64,000 nucleotides of DNA from Globisporangium splendens (taxonomy: Eukaryota > Oomycota > Peronosporomycetes > Pythiales > Pythiaceae): assembly GCA_006386115.1 (NCBI GenBank), contig VFIW01000011.1, forward strand, positions 372,001 to 436,000. Direction: 5' to 3'. The notes beneath the pieces were generated by a model that saw only the letters and a program-made list of their open reading frames with translations, had not been told where the DNA came from and made no database searches. Each line of letters opens with the position of its first letter. Positions within the stretch are counted from its first letter, which is position 1. Below are positions 32,580 to 43,727 of the stretch, one piece after another. A program made the translations under genes and the position numbers.

Positions 32580-33575
32580 CTACGTGGCACCGTCGCGGCG
32601 CACCCGAGCTGATAACGATGAGCCACCGCGGGCGTCCGATATGATGCCAGTTTCAGCAAACTCAGAGCTTCGTTGTGATCTGGCGTCGTCGCTGGCAACA
32701 GTACCTCGCTGACTGTCTCTGAGAGACGCGCCTGCTCGACGGTCGTCGGAATATTCATCGCTCACCTGGATGAAGCAGCCACTGAGCTCCAGCCCATTGA
32801 GCTCGCTGTTGAGATCTTCGCGGTCTTTCTTCCAGTTGTCGAGCTTTAGTGCCATCGGGTGTGGCTCTGGATCACGCCGCCGCCGACGGAACACCAGACC
32901 GCCGATCCCCTGTGCTGCATTGCTTTCTGCATGTCTTCGTGTACGGCGGATATGGATCCAGATCGAAACTGGCGCAATGACCGCCGCGGCAAAGAGGAAA
33001 TACGCGAACTGGGAAAACGACAGCAACGCATGGCACTCGATGGCTTCCGTGGATTGGATCTCGCATTCGCGAAGGCAAAAGCACCCATTGTTCCCATAGC
33101 ACGGAGCGTCGCTAGTGCCACGGCGGCAGGTCTCACACGCAGCGTCAGTCGCATCACAGTACGTTGCTTCTCCTGCCAGAAAGTACGTCACACCAGCGAG
33201 CGACGCGTTGATCCGACTCGTGGACACGCACATGCCTGTCGTGGATTCAATGGCGCATCCCATTCTTGAAAGGCAGTTATCGCACGTCGCAGCGAACGTG
33301 CATCCACTGCGCACCGTGACTGCGCTGCAAATGTCGCCCGTAATCCACACCGAGGCAGAGCCACTGCTGCTGCCTGTCGCATTGCTCGGTGTCGGCAACG
33401 ATATCGAGACGCCTTCGTTGCTATTCGCTGCATGGGACGAGCTCCCAGCTGACGACGCTCGCATCCTCGATGCGTCACTCGACGAGGACGTTGCTTGAGC
33501 GACCGCAGCCGTGGTCATCAGCGCGAACACTGCCACGCACAGGAACTTCATAAACACCATCGTATGCGAACGCAT
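32580..33575 (-). CDS. Cys-rich type I membrane protein, paralogue of the gene at 25550-26663
   Basis: A 331-aa single-exon reading from 33575 (other in-frame starts at 33560 and 33551). Signal peptide MKFLCVAVFALMTTAAVAQ; a Ser/Ala-rich linker; a Cys-rich ectodomain (ATCDNCLSRMGCAIES, TYCDATDAACETCRRG, CYGNNGCFCLRECE); a membrane helix (FAYFLFAAAVIAPVSIWIHI); a basic stretch FRRRRRDPEPHP; then LDNWKKDREDLNSELNGLEL. These blocks and their order parallel the 25550-26663 product. A possible donor (GTGAGC near 32766) could shorten or change the tail. Function unknown. Confidence 0.72.
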   Translation of the reverse strand: MRSHTMVFMKFLCVAVFALMTTAAVAQATSSSSDASRMRASSAGSSSHAANSNEGVSISLPTPSNATGSSSGSASVWITGDICSAVTVRSGCTFAATCDNCLSRMGCAIESTTGMCVSTSRINASLAGVTYFLAGEATYCDATDAACETCRRGTSDAPCYGNNGCFCLRECEIQSTEAIECHALLSFSQFAYFLFAAAVIAPVSIWIHIRRTRRHAESNAAQGIGGLVFRRRRRDPEPHPMALKLDNWKKDREDLNSELNGLELSGCFIQVSDEYSDDRRAGASLRDSQRGTVASDDARSQRSSEFAETGIISDARGGSSLSARVRRDGAT

Positions 33576-34276
33576 GGCGATCGCAGAGCAGTACGACAGA
33601 AGCCTAAGTGCTGCTGCTAACGCGGGAATGTGGGTCTTGGAGGAAAAAGAGCAGCAGGCGGGTGATGAGCACACGTGCCGACTTGATCTGTTGGGTTGGC
33701 AGCTTTTTGGACAATGGCGGCAGATGGGGGGCTGCGCGAGAAAGAACACCCCACCCAAAGTGCTCCATACAAATTCCCCATATGGGTTCTTTTTTTTGTT
33801 TTCGTCGTTGATAGGTGCACGAAGTGAAAATCAAGCTGTTGCTGCAAAAAGCAAGGTGCGACAAATCGATGCACTACACAAAACACGGTGAGCAAAATTG
33901 AGAATGAGTGCTGAATTGGTTCATATGTACCTAGTTTTGATAATTTGGTGGCGGAACCTAGATTACACTTGCAGAGAGGTGGATACACATCGAAAGAAAT
34001 GCTCACATGTCGCAGCATCATTGCTTATCTTTACTTTTGTATGAAGCAAGCAAACTTAGCGTGTGGGAGGCGCGTACTTAAAGAGATGGCTGGCAAGGAC
34101 TGGTTCACAGGACTTGCTGCTGTACCGCACACAGTCACCCAACTTGAAGAAGCCAAATGCTGCTGCGTTTCTATTGCCGTGTGGCGGTGCTCCATGATCC
34201 CACCCGATATTATTCTCTCTCATGGCTACGCGCTTCCTATCCGATACACTCCTGCACGATCACTCCCCCTGCTTGC
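33576..34276. other. Intergenic region without recognised gene
   Basis: About 700 bp upstream of the Cys-rich protein gene and downstream of the transaminase stop. Small open frames lack motifs and codon bias. A T-rich run lies at about 33789-33797. Confidence 0.5.
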
Positions 34277-35527
34277 CTATGCGTTCGAGTGCGGCAGTGC
34301 GGCGAGGCGCTTGATCGCTTCGGCGATGGCTTCGTCGGTCTTGCAGTACGCGAAACGAGCCCACTTGTGGCCCTCGGCCTTGTTCGCGTCGCTAAAGAAC
34401 GCGCTCGTTGGGATCGCCGTGACGCCGATCGTGATCGTCAGCCAGCGGCAGAACGCCCAGTCGTACGACATGTTTGGCGCCAAGTACTCGTCGGGCACCT
34501 TGATCGATGAGATGTCCGAGTACAAGAAGATGCCGCCATGCGGTGTAATTGGCGTGATACCGACACTTTGCAGCGCTTTCGCTAGTCGATCGCGCTTCTG
34601 CTGGTACTGGTCCGCTACGAAATGGTAGAACGTAGGGAACCCCTTGTACTCGTCTTCAGCGCGCTCGAGCATGTTGGCGACGGCTTCTTGGAACGGCGTC
34701 GCGACACTGAATTGGATCCAGTTGTTCGCGAGATGGATACCCTTGATCAGGTTGCTTGGTCCAATTGCCCAGCCAACTTTCCATCCGGTCACAGAAAACG
34801 TTTTCCCCGCGCTCGACACCGTGAGCGTGCGTTCCCACATCCCGTCCAAATTCGCGATGCGAACGTGCTGCTTGCCGTCAAAGAGAATGTGCTCGTACAC
34901 CTCGTCCGAGACCACAGTCACACGAGGGTACGCACGCACGTACTTGGCGATAAGCTCCAGCTCGTCCTTAGTGAACACCTTTCCCGTTGGGTTGTGCGGG
35001 TTGTTCATGATCACGACGCGCGTCTTGTCAGAGAACGCACCCGCGAGTGTTGGCTCATCAACGTAAAACTCCTTTTCACCACTTGCTGTTGTGCGAACAT
35101 GCAGAGGCACAAACTTGCACACGCCACCGGCCATCTGCACTTGCGCCTGGTAGATATCGAACGCAGGCTCAAAGACCACGACCTCGTCGCCCGGCTGCAC
35201 GAACGCCGCGAGCGCACTGTAAATCGTCTCGGTGGCGCCGACACCGACCGCGATCTCATCGGCCCATTGGATCTCGCGGTCCAGCTCCTTCGAGTACTTC
35301 TTCGCGAGCACTTCGACCAGCTTCTTGTGGCCCTGCGGACGCGCGTACTGGTTGAAATCGGCGTCCAGCGCGTTCTTGGCAGCCTCCTTCACGAAGGGCT
35401 CCGCGGACCAGTCCGGGAAGCCCTGCCCGAGGTTCACGGCCTGGTGCTGGTTGGCCAGCGGCGTGAACTCGTGCCACACCGTCGGCTGGTCGAAGCCGTC
35501 GAGTCGGCTCGCGAGCTTGTCTGCCAT
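34277..35527 (-). CDS. Kynurenine/glutamine transaminase K-like aminotransferase
   Basis: Fold-type I PLP aminotransferase, 416 aa, single exon. Family features: VNLGQGFPDW near the N-terminus, QYARPQGHKKLVEVLAKKY, GATETIYSALAAFVQPGDEV, FEPAFDIYQAQV, IMNNPHNPTGKVF, VVSDEVYEHILFDG, and the PLP-lysine block SSAGKTFSVTGWKVGW. The GQGFPD and FEPAFD blocks place it with kynurenine aminotransferases / cysteine-S-conjugate beta-lyases (KYAT1/3) rather than aspartate aminotransferases. Likely substrates are kynurenine, glutamine or aromatic/sulfur amino acids. The chosen start (MADKLASRL) matches the usual short N-terminus; an ATG 39 bp upstream is possible. It is divergent from DDX55 (350 bp). Confidence 0.93.
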   Translation of the reverse strand: MADKLASRLDGFDQPTVWHEFTPLANQHQAVNLGQGFPDWSAEPFVKEAAKNALDADFNQYARPQGHKKLVEVLAKKYSKELDREIQWADEIAVGVGATETIYSALAAFVQPGDEVVVFEPAFDIYQAQVQMAGGVCKFVPLHVRTTASGEKEFYVDEPTLAGAFSDKTRVVIMNNPHNPTGKVFTKDELELIAKYVRAYPRVTVVSDEVYEHILFDGKQHVRIANLDGMWERTLTVSSAGKTFSVTGWKVGWAIGPSNLIKGIHLANNWIQFSVATPFQEAVANMLERAEDEYKGFPTFYHFVADQYQQKRDRLAKALQSVGITPITPHGGIFLYSDISSIKVPDEYLAPNMSYDWAFCRWLTITIGVTAIPTSAFFSDANKAEGHKWARFAYCKTDEAIAEAIKRLAALPHSNA

Positions 35528-35829
35528 GCTGTCAGTCAGTCGCTGTGTGGATTGATGAGTGAGCATCGAGCATGTGGTGCCAAACTGTTTGCCCTCAAGT
35601 CAACTTGGACTCAGATCTTGGAGCCGTTGGTCTCAGATATGTTTGGTTTCAACCAATTAGATTGCGTGATTTCTCCAGCGCATCAACCTTGAAAGGGGTT
35701 TTGTTTTGTACATGTTTCTGTGCTCTCACATCTGTTTTTTTACTCAACTGAGTCTGAGTGTTCTGCGTCTGAGCCGCTCAGTGACGTTTCTGATTCCGCA
35801 CCTGTTGGTGGTGGAGGGCGATGATGAAA

Positions 35830-35844
35830 GGCCATTCGCCAAGG
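35830..35844 (+). promoter_or_regulatory. Initiator-like motif upstream of DDX55/Spb4
   Basis: GGCCATTCGCCAAGG matches the CATTYNNCAA part of the oomycete Inr and lies 34-48 bp before the ATG at 35878. Confidence 0.45.
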
Positions 35845-35877
35845 TGACACTCCGATAGAGAAGCAGAGACGAGAGCG

Positions 35878-37902
35878 ATGAAGTTCCGTGAGTTCAAGCC
35901 GGCGCTATGCGAGGAGATCCTCGCGGAGGTCGACAGCATGGGCTTCACGCACATGACGCCCGTGCAGGCGGCTACGCTGCCGCTGTTCCTCAGCAACAAG
36001 GACGTGTGTGTTGACGCATGCACGGGCAGTGGCAAGACGCTCGCGTTCGTGCTGCCGATCGTGCAGATTCTGAAGACGCGGACGGCCGACAACACGCTGA
36101 AAGCGCCGCGCGATGACATCACGAAGCTCGTGTCGCTCATCATCTCGCCGACGAGAGAACTCGCGCGTCAGATCTACGAGTGCGCGTGCACTTTCTTCGC
36201 GAAGGCGCTGCCAAAGGTGAAAGTGCTGCTCTTTGTTGGTGGCACGAGTGTCGACGAGGATTTGAAATTGATCCGCAGCGCGGCAGGAAAATGCTCCGTC
36301 GTGATCGGCACGCCCGGACGTACCGAGGATCTGATGAATCGATGCATTGGCTCGACCGTCGAGACCCGCGATTTCGAGATCCTGATCCTGGACGAAGCCG
36401 ATACGCTGCTCGACATGGGCTTTGAAGTGAGCATCAACAAGATCCTTGAGCATCTGCCCAAGCAGCGCCGCACAGGTTTGTTTTCCGCGACGCAGACGCA
36501 GGAAGTGAAGGCGCTCGCGCGCGCAGGACTTCGTAACCCGGCGACGATCTCCGTGCAGGTCGCCAACAACACGCAGATCACGCCGTCGACGCTCAAGAAC
36601 TTCTACGCGCTGGTGAGCCACGAGCAGCGATTGTCGGCACTGCACCACTTCCTGCAATCCAAGAAGACGCAAAAGATGATTGTGTTCTTCTCGACGTGTT
36701 CCGCGGTCGATTTCTTCAGCCGCGTGCTCGAGCACTTCTACGAAAAGGACGCCGACGAGTTCCCGATCGTCGCGCTGCACGGCAAGATGCCGCAGAAGAA
36801 GCGCACGACCAACTACGACCGCTTCGTCGCGCTCAAGTCGGGCATTCTCGTGTGTACCGACGTCGTGGCGCGCGGCATCGATCTTCCGGATGTGGACTGG
36901 ATCATCCAGTACGATCCGCCGCAGGACCCAAACTTCTTTGTCCACCGAGTTGGACGAACGGCGCGTGCGGGCCGCACGGGCTCGGCGATCTCGTTCCTGT
37001 CGGCGAACGAAGACGCTTACGTGAACTTTCTCAAGATCCGCAAGGTGCCGTGCGAAGAGATGAAGCTGCCGCTCGATGAGATTGAAGACGTGCTTCCGAA
37101 GGTCAAGGAGCTGATCCTGAGCGACCGCGATATCCTGGAGAAGGGCACGAAGGCATATATCTCGTTTGTTCGGTCGTACAAGGAGCACCAGTGTCAATTC
37201 ATCTTCCGTTTCAAGGAGCTGGATCTCGGTGCCGTGGCGCGCGGATTTGCGCTCTTCAAGCTGCCAAAGATCAATGAGCTTCGAAACGTGCGCATCAACT
37301 TCCAGAACGAAGAGATCAAGACCAAGGACATCAAGTACAAGGACAAGGTCCGCGAGAAGGAGCGTCAGAAGAAGTTGGCGGAGATCGAAGCCGAAAAGGA
37401 GAAACAGGAGAAAGTCGACGCCGATGCGCGCGAGCAGAAGCGCAAACGCGCCGAAGAGCTCAACAACGACGATGACGATCTCGTAGGCGGCAAGAAGAAG
37501 CAGGGTCCGCGTCGACGAGAGAAGAAGAAGGGGTTGCACCAGCAGATCGTTGAAGAATGGGACGAGCTGGCCGAAGAAGAGAAGCTCTACAAGAAGTTGA
37601 AGCGCGGTAAGATCACCGAGGAGGAGTACGAGAAGGCGTTGCTGGGCAAGGGCGAGGCGTCGGATGCGGACGGCGGTGCTGACTCCGACGACGAAGAAGG
37701 CGCGACGAAGCAGAAGAAGCCCAAGTGGAAGATCGCCGAGGAGAAGATGAAGGAGCGCTTCAAAAAGAAGGAGAAAATGGTGCAAAAGACGGGTGAACAA
37801 AAACGACAAGCCGCCAAGCGAGAAGAGAAGATTCGCGCTCGCAAGAAAGCGCAGCATGTGCAGCGACAGCAGCAACGAATGCAGCGTCGTGGTCGGGCAT
37901 AA
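35878..37902 (+). CDS. DDX55: DEAD-box RNA helicase DDX55/Spb4
   Basis: Nucleolar RNA helicase of 60S subunit maturation. A 674-aa single-exon protein with all DEAD-box motifs: Q-motif region GFTHMTPVQAATLP, motif I CTGSGKT, Ia PTRELARQ, Ib TPGR, II DEAD, III SAT, then IV-VI (FFSTCSAVDFF, TDVVARGIDLPDVDW, HRVGRTARAG). The region after the helicase core has the Spb4/DDX55 carboxy-terminal block (ISFVRSYKEHQCQFIFRFKE, GFALFKLPKINELR). The tail is Lys/Glu-rich coiled coil ending in a basic patch (KKAQHVQRQQQRMQRRGRA), suited to nucleolar RNA binding. Has1/DDX18 and DDX10/Dbp4 were considered; the FRFKELDLG..A.GFALFKLPK segment favours DDX55/Spb4. Confidence 0.95.
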   Translation: MKFREFKPALCEEILAEVDSMGFTHMTPVQAATLPLFLSNKDVCVDACTGSGKTLAFVLPIVQILKTRTADNTLKAPRDDITKLVSLIISPTRELARQIYECACTFFAKALPKVKVLLFVGGTSVDEDLKLIRSAAGKCSVVIGTPGRTEDLMNRCIGSTVETRDFEILILDEADTLLDMGFEVSINKILEHLPKQRRTGLFSATQTQEVKALARAGLRNPATISVQVANNTQITPSTLKNFYALVSHEQRLSALHHFLQSKKTQKMIVFFSTCSAVDFFSRVLEHFYEKDADEFPIVALHGKMPQKKRTTNYDRFVALKSGILVCTDVVARGIDLPDVDWIIQYDPPQDPNFFVHRVGRTARAGRTGSAISFLSANEDAYVNFLKIRKVPCEEMKLPLDEIEDVLPKVKELILSDRDILEKGTKAYISFVRSYKEHQCQFIFRFKELDLGAVARGFALFKLPKINELRNVRINFQNEEIKTKDIKYKDKVREKERQKKLAEIEAEKEKQEKVDADAREQKRKRAEELNNDDDDLVGGKKKQGPRRREKKKGLHQQIVEEWDELAEEEKLYKKLKRGKITEEEYEKALLGKGEASDADGGADSDDEEGATKQKKPKWKIAEEKMKERFKKKEKMVQKTGEQKRQAAKREEKIRARKKAQHVQRQQQRMQRRGRA

Positions 37903-38046
37903 GACGACAAGAACCACGCGCATACTTGCACTTACCGGAAAATCACTATATAACAGCATAGAGAATAATATATTCGTCGCCGACGTTTTTAATTCATCGT
38001 GTGCAACTCGATTCCACAGCATTTTGCTGGCTGCACCTTTCCTTTG

Positions 38047-40638
38047 TCACGATGCAAATGCTGGCATCGACCATGAGGTTGTGCCTGTCCGTGTGTTGTA
38101 AAAGTACGGCATTCCAGTCGCTGGGTCGACTGCCCGATGATAGATCGCTTGAGCGAGGCTCCGCACATACTCACGAGCTTTCCTTGTCCGATACATCCCC
38201 TGGATGCACCTCGCTGCATCAGTTTTACTCAGTTTCCGTCGAATAATCACTGGCTCGCCTTGAAGACGCTTGAGTGCCCACATTGCACACGAGTGGGTTT
38301 CGTAGTCGATAACTTCAAAGCCGCTTGCGACATCACGAATAAGAGCAAGGATGCTCGGTTCTTTGCAGAGCAGCAACTTCTTTCTCCAATTCTCTGGAAT
38401 GCAGGGGGCAATATGCTATTTTCAAAGCCATGAGAAGTGTCATAAGCAGCAGTACTGACCGTCCGATGCACCAAGCCGCCCAATAAAGAGACAGGAATGG
38501 CGCTGCAGGAAGCAGGCATGCTTGAACTTTTGCATTGTACTACACACTTGACTGACTAGTGGCATATCCAAAGACGGCAAAAATTGAGCTTTTTCTTTTC
38601 GATGCGACGCGCCTGATGTAACAAAACACAACTCAGTGATAAGACACGATCACCGATTTTGAGAAATCGCAGTAAGAAAGAATCATACCTCGAATAGTCA
38701 TTTTCGCGAGCTCCTCGATGCAATGCTGCTGAATCGACCGAACCTCCGAGTGCTTTTTCATCAACCCCACAACTCCTTGAATACCTTGTGTATTGAGAGC
38801 TTGATGGACAGTAGAATACTGATTTTGAATACTTGCACATGACTGCGTACGGTAACCAGGGCTCACGATTGAAAAGGGTCCCCACCCTCCAGCACTTCTA
38901 GCACGAACTCGAAAACAGTACGCCGTATCTGGGCTCGGCCCGAACACTGATATGGTTGTCGGTGAGTTTTCTTTCTCTCGCACGGCTTGCTCAAAAGTCA
39001 ACACCTGGAAGGATGATGCGCGTTTCCATATATCTGCATCAATTGAAGCTCGACCATCGCCACGATATTGGATGTGGTAGCCTAAGATCGCGGGTATATC
39101 CACACCATACCCCGCAGATGGAAAACTCCATGATAGCGTCACGCTATTTAACGTAGAAGACACCCATTGTGGAGAATCAGGTGCGATTGTTGGCGCAGCT
39201 GGTCATGGAAATACAAAGTGTCAGTGTGAATCACATCGCGCAGTCAGACACAATTTGGGCACAAATCTTGTTCGCTCTCACCAGGTATGCTGCCAAGCCC
39301 ATAGTTTTCAGCACTCTCCGCTCCCAGCAGTTGCGCAGTCTGCGTGATTTCTTGGAACTCAGCCGTGAGTTCGTATTTTGTTCGTGCTTGCTTCGTGTAC
39401 TCATCTTTGACAACAGTGTTCGCCTTTTCAGCATCTTTGTGAACCATTTCAGAGGCGTATTTGATAACCTCGAATGCAAACAAAGGACGCCGATCAGCGT
39501 CTGAGTTCAGGTTCTCTACCACTGCGCCTCCTCTGAATGCGTCGTTCAAACGATGAAGAAAGTTGCTCACACCGTCTTCAGCACAGCTTAGCGATATCTC
39601 AGATTTGGGGTTGCATGCTTCGATCAAAATGGTGTTGAGTCCTGAACCACTCGGAGTAGTTTGAGAAGCTTCGGAATGCAATCTCGTTATGTTCTTGCAC
39701 AATCGAGATGAAAATTCGCTGTGGATTTGATTCCGAACAGAGTCGGCAACGTTTGGCGGTGCCTCTTTTGGCTCACGAGCATGGCAAAGATCCAATGCGA
39801 TCAATTTGTTTCTTGAAGGGGTAGCTTTACAATAAACGGATATCGTCAGTTTGGTACTGATTTTGATTATCAGAATTGCAAACCAGCAACTTCACAGCTT
39901 ACCATGAATCAACTTTGCGAGTTCAGTCTCATGCACGGAAGTGAGGAGTAGCTCGTCTTCCGAGGAAAGTCGAGTTTCGCTGAATAACACGTATGATCCT
40001 TCACTGACTCCCTTGACCACTCTAGCACCATGAGACTGCAAAACGGTTAAATTCCATAATGAATGAACCCACATTTGACGGATTCTTATCAGTGGACTTA
40101 CCGACAGGCACAAGAAAAACGACGAATCTTTTTCGCAAATGCTTTGAAGCTCTTTCAGGGTATCTTGGAATTCAATCACCGAAGGATTGAGGAGCAGCCT
40201 GGATCCTCGTCGAGAAAAGCGATTGAAGTTGGTATCGACAAGTGAGTCGAAAAGCGCCGCCGCAATTTCTTTCGTTTTCTCTGGCAGGCACGGGAGATGT
40301 CGAAACGAGCAGGAAACAACGACTAAACCATATGAGTTTTTTGGAATTGTCTTTGCCTTCAGATGACCGGATAGCTCATTCTCGGGTTTTGACGCCACAG
40401 CGCTTGACTCCGCTTGGTCCCCGGCCTTACTCTCGCCACGGTCCAATTTCGCTTCTTGTTTTACAGGTTGATGGGTAGATTTGTCGTCTGTGAGCCGTAC
40501 AACAGGTTCATCTGCAGGGTGGGCTGGAATAAAGTGCCGAAACTGCTGTCGTTTTTCTAGCAAAAGTGCGAGCTGTTTCTTGTATTCTTCGCCGCCTGCA
40601 TTAAGAAGCTCTGCCTTCACGTGTGTATCATTCTGCAT
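38047..40638 (-). CDS. Multidomain protein: caspase/metacaspase-like domain, FN3, IQ motif and WW-like module
   Basis: Six exons (40638-40102, 40035-39903, 39824-39282, 39198-38689, 38612-38460, 38393-38047) join in frame to about 740 aa. Residues about 100-290 resemble the caspase fold: a first strand SYGLVVVSCSFRHLPCLP, helix EIAAALFDSLVDTNFNRF, strand FFLCLS, then SHG (H181) made by the exon 1-2 join, GSYVLFSETRL, and IALDLCHAR with C237. The SHG...DxCH pair matches the catalytic His/Cys dyad of C14 peptidases, spaced 56 residues. A fibronectin type III domain follows (APDSPQWVSSTLNSVTLSW, DTAYCFRVRARSAGGWGPFS), then helices, an IQ-like motif (AARCIQGMYRTRKAREY) and a WW-like end (AVDPATGMPYFYNTRTGTTS). 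The family call for the N-terminal domain is by motif only; proteolytic activity is not shown. Confidence 0.72.
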
Positions 40639-40752
40639 CGTTTGCAGTTGCGCGAGCCATCGATAGCCGAAACGTGTGTGACACGTCGCTGGTCCTTCTC
40701 CGCTGGACGCGGAAGTGCCAACAGGCGTTGCTATTTTCTATTTACCTCTTGA

Positions 40753-42929
40753 TCACTTTAGCCCGAAACGCATTCCTGTGGCATCTGGCGGGCTGACGGA
40801 TTTTGCTTTGTTGATGAGTTCGTTTACAGGGGATTTACGTACATCAAAAGGTTCGATCCGAGGGACGTCGTCAACGGCACCTGGAAACAGTTGAAGAACC
40901 GAGTGCACCCGGCCAAGTAAAGCACAGTTCGATGCGATTACTTTCACATAGCTTCGAGGCTTGTTCGGCTGCTCTCCTCGCAGAGTTTGAACGAGCTGCG
41001 GAAATAAGTCAAGCTGCACCACAGCATGTCATACTCTTTATCAAAGACACAAACTGAAAAGCGATTTCTAGCGTGCTTACCTCCTGCTGTCGAAATCTCG
41101 TCACAGAGTCCTTCTCAGCTTCGAGGATGTGCTCTTTAATCACTTGCGCTCGAATGGACTCTTCGACAAATGTTAGCCACTTTTCTGGATCGTTGGCTGA
41201 GTTGCGCTTTTTCGCCGCGGGTTTCTTGTTTTTACGCGCTTGGGATTGATCATTCTTGACCATAACGTTTTCGCAAACCAGTAAAAGAAGATCAGTGCAA
41301 TTTAATGCAATAGATCACAAAGTTTCACTCACCTTCACCAACCTTCTTTCGTACCCTTCAGCGGCAGCACCGACTAAAAGTGTCTCTTTTTCAACCCATG
41401 CACGCTGTAAAATCAAGAAATTGAGCCGACGCTTGGCAGATTTCACGCGCCACATTTGCTGCAGCTTCTTCACTCGCCTCAAGTACGTACGAATGCCACG
41501 AAAAACTCGAAATGCAACTGTTTTGACAGCTACACTTGTCTGAAGCCAATTAATGAGCACCAGAGCAGCGTAAGAATTCACACTGCGCGAGGACCGTTGC
41601 TTTCGCCAAAATCTCACAACCCCACGAAGCCGAGTGTGAAGCCTTTGGATTTCCCAGTGACGCAATAATTCTGCAAACATTTTCTGTGGGAATGCGCACA
41701 GCATTACAGTCGGCATTACGTTCTTCGCCTCGGCTTGAAGCCACTCCCGGGTTTCCTTCAGCATTCGCATCTGTGTCCTATACTCTGCAGTTGATTCGAT
41801 CATTTTTCTTTCGAGCAATTCGTCTTCGACTGCTTTCTTCAATTTGGTCTGGACTAAACGGCACTCACGAGCTTCTGTCCAATGACGATGTCGATCTCCA
41901 TGTAGCTGTGCATCGCCACACGATTCATTTAACACCGTCTGAACACTGAGCATGCTGCACACTGAGTGTAACGTACTCTTGGTCACGTACCGTTTTACTC
42001 CAGGCTGCCTCCATGTTAAAGCCCATAGGCGTTGACTGGTTGTGTACCAGCGACTTGTGGATCTGCGCCTGCAGCTTTTTGTGCCTCTTTATGGCGTCCC
42101 AAAACTCTTCGCGATCGCTGTCAGTGATAGGAAGCAAGCGTACTTTTTGCTTCAGTCTTGCGATTTGGTCATCTTCATCACGATCAGCAGATCCATTCGG
42201 CTTGTTGTTGTCATTTTGTGACTGCGAGTATTGTGACGACGAAGCGAATGGCGCTGATGTGGAAGTACTCGAGCCCGATAGCAAGGATTTGTCTGCCCTG
42301 TTGTGCTTGCAGTCAAATGTACAAGTGTGTTGGGTCGACTCAGAGCCGCAAGACGACACTTCGACGACGGCGAGGTCAATTGGCTTTCAGGATAGTCATC
42401 CTCTTTGCTTCTCTCTTTGTTTTGCGACGCCGACGCATGTTTTCCACGGTAGATTTCCTTTTTCACTGATGTCAGCGGCTCCAAGTACACTATGGGAGAA
42501 AGGCAACGCAAGTGCATTTAGTGTCACACCACACTCCTGTCGAGGTGCACGCCGTGATTCAAAATGCAGCGATAGAGTAAGCGGATCACACAAACACCTA
42601 CCCAAACGATTCCACTCCATATCCACGTCCATAGCACCAGGCAAATTCTCGTGTGGCGGGATGATCGGCACGAGACGCACGGTGTTCCGGGTGAACGCAT
42701 CTGAGGTCGATGTGGCAGCGGCGTCCGATGCGCATTCAGCGGTTGCAGGTACGTCCGCCAGCATGTCTGCAACGCCAGCCCCCACGTCGCGCAAGGTCAT
42801 CGGCGACACGGGGTTCGACGCCCGACGCGTCAACCTCGCGCCATGTGGCTCCATTTCCGCTCGCCTCGCTTGCTGTAAATCCAATGTGCGAGCAGGCAGC
42901 ATTTTCAGCATTTTTAGCATTTTCAGCAT
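40753..42929 (-). CDS. Basic coiled-coil/IQ-like protein of unknown function, six exons
   Basis: Exons 42929-42602, 42489-42467, 42383-41991, 41938-41333, 41254-41081 and 41013-40753 give about 594 aa; the tiny 23-nt second exon and the 52-nt third intron are the weakest joins. The start has four Mets in a MLKMLKMLKML repeat; a later Met (42854, MEPHGARLTRR) is an alternative. The middle is rich in Arg/Trp helices of IQ-like character (VVRFWRKQRSSR, AFRVFRGIRTYLRRVKKLQQ, MWRVKSAKRRLNFLILQRAW). The C-terminal block (KVIASNCALLGRVHSVLQLF, PFDVRKSPVNELINKAKS) looks conserved but is not recognised. It lies 114 bp upstream of the caspase-like gene on the same strand. Confidence 0.6.
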
Positions 42930-43727
42930 GGACCATCACTCTAACTTCAACTTGAAATTTTAACCAATGATACCAAGCAGCAGCACTTTTAGAGCATATG
43001 GTTCGCTATAATGATCTCAATTCAGTCCTATCATTGGTCAGAAAGGAGTCTTTTATCGAGCACATTGCGACACCAACAGCAGCAGAACAGGACACCAAAT
43101 CGAAGGAAAGAAATGTGCGCATGGCAATAAATAGCTCCGACGGGTACAAACATGGCGTCTTTATATATAGATCTGCGCACGCGGTGCGGTTCCGGCCGGA
43201 GAAACGACCTCCTTCCGTCCATCGACCGGTTTGTCTCCACTGAACGGCTGCTTCCTGGCGCTCACTCTATTCGGCGTGCTTGGATCACGAAGCGTTCCGT
43301 TGTGCAGGCGTGAATTGGCGTTGGTAGGATCTAAAAACGCCACGCGAGACACGCACAAACGCGCCATCTTACCCGCCTGCTCTCTCCACATTTGCGTGCA
43401 TCTTGGCGACAAGAAAGCGTCAGCGCAATAAATAGAGTCGACAAGAGCAAGAGAAGAGCAGCACAAGCCTAGTTGCCACTACTTGACGTGGATAACAGCG
43501 CCACCTGATCATTGGAGAGAGTCCTTACCAGAAAGAGCGGTCGCGCGCGCAGCGTTGCAAAGAGCGGGATTGCGTTTTAGAACTCAAGTCAGCCGCCATT
43601 GCAAGCTTCTGCAAGGCACCGAATTGACGTTGTTGCAAGGTCAAGTACCACGGCATACCCAAGAGCAAGCGTCACAAAAAGAGAAGCAGAAACCCATCGA
43701 CACAAGAAGTAAAGCGATTGACGAGCG
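42930..43727. other. Divergent intergenic region
   Basis: About 800 bp between the coiled-coil gene and the ankyrin gene. A TATATATAG tract lies near 43160. No gene recognised. Confidence 0.5.

Noticed and set aside
35905..38022. 705-aa minus-strand frame opposite DDX55
   Set aside because: Antisense shadow made by G/C-ending codons; Leu/Val/Arg-rich composition with no domain.
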